A stretch of 5,394 bases of DNA from Mariprofundaceae bacterium (GTDB lineage Bacteria; Pseudomonadota; Zetaproteobacteria; Mariprofundales; Mariprofundaceae). The DNA lies in assembly GCA_030950965.1 (NCBI GenBank), contig JAUZQP010000114.1, positions 1 through 5,394 of the forward strand, in the 5' to 3' direction. Below the pieces are notes generated by a model. It had not been told where the DNA came from. It was given only the letters and a program-made list of their open reading frames with translations, and did not search any database. The position numbers were made by a program, and so were the translations under genes. Of this stretch, positions 5,125 through 5,394 are shown piece by piece; the stretch's first letter is position 1; each line of letters starts with the position of its first letter.

Positions 5125-5394
5125 AAACTGCTCATTCTTGATTTAGACGAAACCCTGTTCCATGCCTCGGAACAGCCGCTGGATAGTCCCTGTGATTGCT
5201 TGCTCATTGACGGTTTCCACGTTTATATACGTCCCCACCTGACTGATTTTCTTCGCTATTGTTTTGAGCACTTTAATGTTGGGGTATGGACTTCAGCATC
5301 AGCGGACTATGCTTCGCTGATGGTTGAATCATTATTCCCCAGCGCACACCAGCCACGCTTCTTGTGGCACCGCCAACATTGCGTCCAACGTTTT
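5125..5394 (+). CDS. FCP1/SCP-like (NLI-interacting-factor) HAD phosphatase, 5' part; start unresolved
   Basis: Ninety codons of a HAD-superfamily phosphatase run off the right edge. The frame opens with KLLILDLDETLFHASE, giving the DxDxT catalytic motif at residues 6-10 of this segment, where the first Asp is the nucleophile and the second the acid/base. Then follow the RPHLTDFL block at 36-43, typical of the CTD-phosphatase/NIF group, and the second HAD motif in VWTSASADYA at 55-62. Bacterial members occur widely; their substrates are mostly unknown. The start is a problem. The frame is open from 5011 but has no ATG, GTG or TTG before the DxDxT motif. The only non-standard options are CTG at 5074, 5086 and 5128 and ATT at 5107 and 5134. 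ATG 5102, with AGGGG 5 nt before it, is one base out of frame; adding one C to the CCCC run at 5120-5123 would join it to the gene. The coordinates give the part with clear coding support. Confidence 0.85.

Overview
The window looks like ordinary chromosome from a Gram-negative bacterium of the Proteobacteria, with roughly balanced base composition. BipA and IlvE are of clear proteobacterial type. MnmA has the Cys-rich 'PNPCERCN' form rather than the 'PNPDILCN' form of enteric gammaproteobacteria. I therefore suspect a deeper-branching or non-enteric lineage, possibly zetaproteobacterial, but this is a guess from family feel and no search was run. I see no mobile element, CRISPR array, tRNA or rRNA.

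Layout. Positions 1-2827 carry a tightly packed minus-strand gene train. In transcription order it is ilvE (branched-chain aminotransferase, 2827-1904), mnmA (tRNA 2-thiouridylase, 1804-629), an ICMT/PEMT-like membrane methyltransferase (648-91) and the first 31 codons of a GT9 (heptosyltransferase-type) glycosyltransferase running off the left edge (94-1). mnmA and the methyltransferase overlap by 20 nt. The methyltransferase and the glycosyltransferase share a GTGA overlap. The 97-nt ilvE-mnmA gap is spanned by a 33-codon open frame that starts one base after the ilvE stop and ends in an ATGA overlap with mnmA.

Positions 2828-3278 are a 451-nt divergent intergenic region. It holds several stem-loops, including a 12-bp arm inverted repeat ending in a T run. 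On the bipA side there is a good Fur-box-like sequence next to an extended -10 promoter, then a 38-codon open frame whose TGA overlaps the bipA ATG (TGATG). On the plus strand follow bipA/typA (3279-5084, complete, 601 aa), a strong GC-rich hairpin (5095-5123) and the 5' part of an FCP1/SCP-like (NLI-interacting-factor) HAD phosphatase. That phosphatase frame has no ATG, GTG or TTG start. A single missing base in a C run would join it to a well-placed ATG.

No striking new multigene system is visible. The most interesting signals are regulatory: the possible Fur-controlled promoter plus leader ORF in front of bipA, the hairpin and missing start at the phosphatase gene, and the structured divergent region. 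The genes share no single pathway: amino-acid metabolism, tRNA thiolation, probable envelope modification, ribosome assembly and stress GTPase, and a phosphatase.
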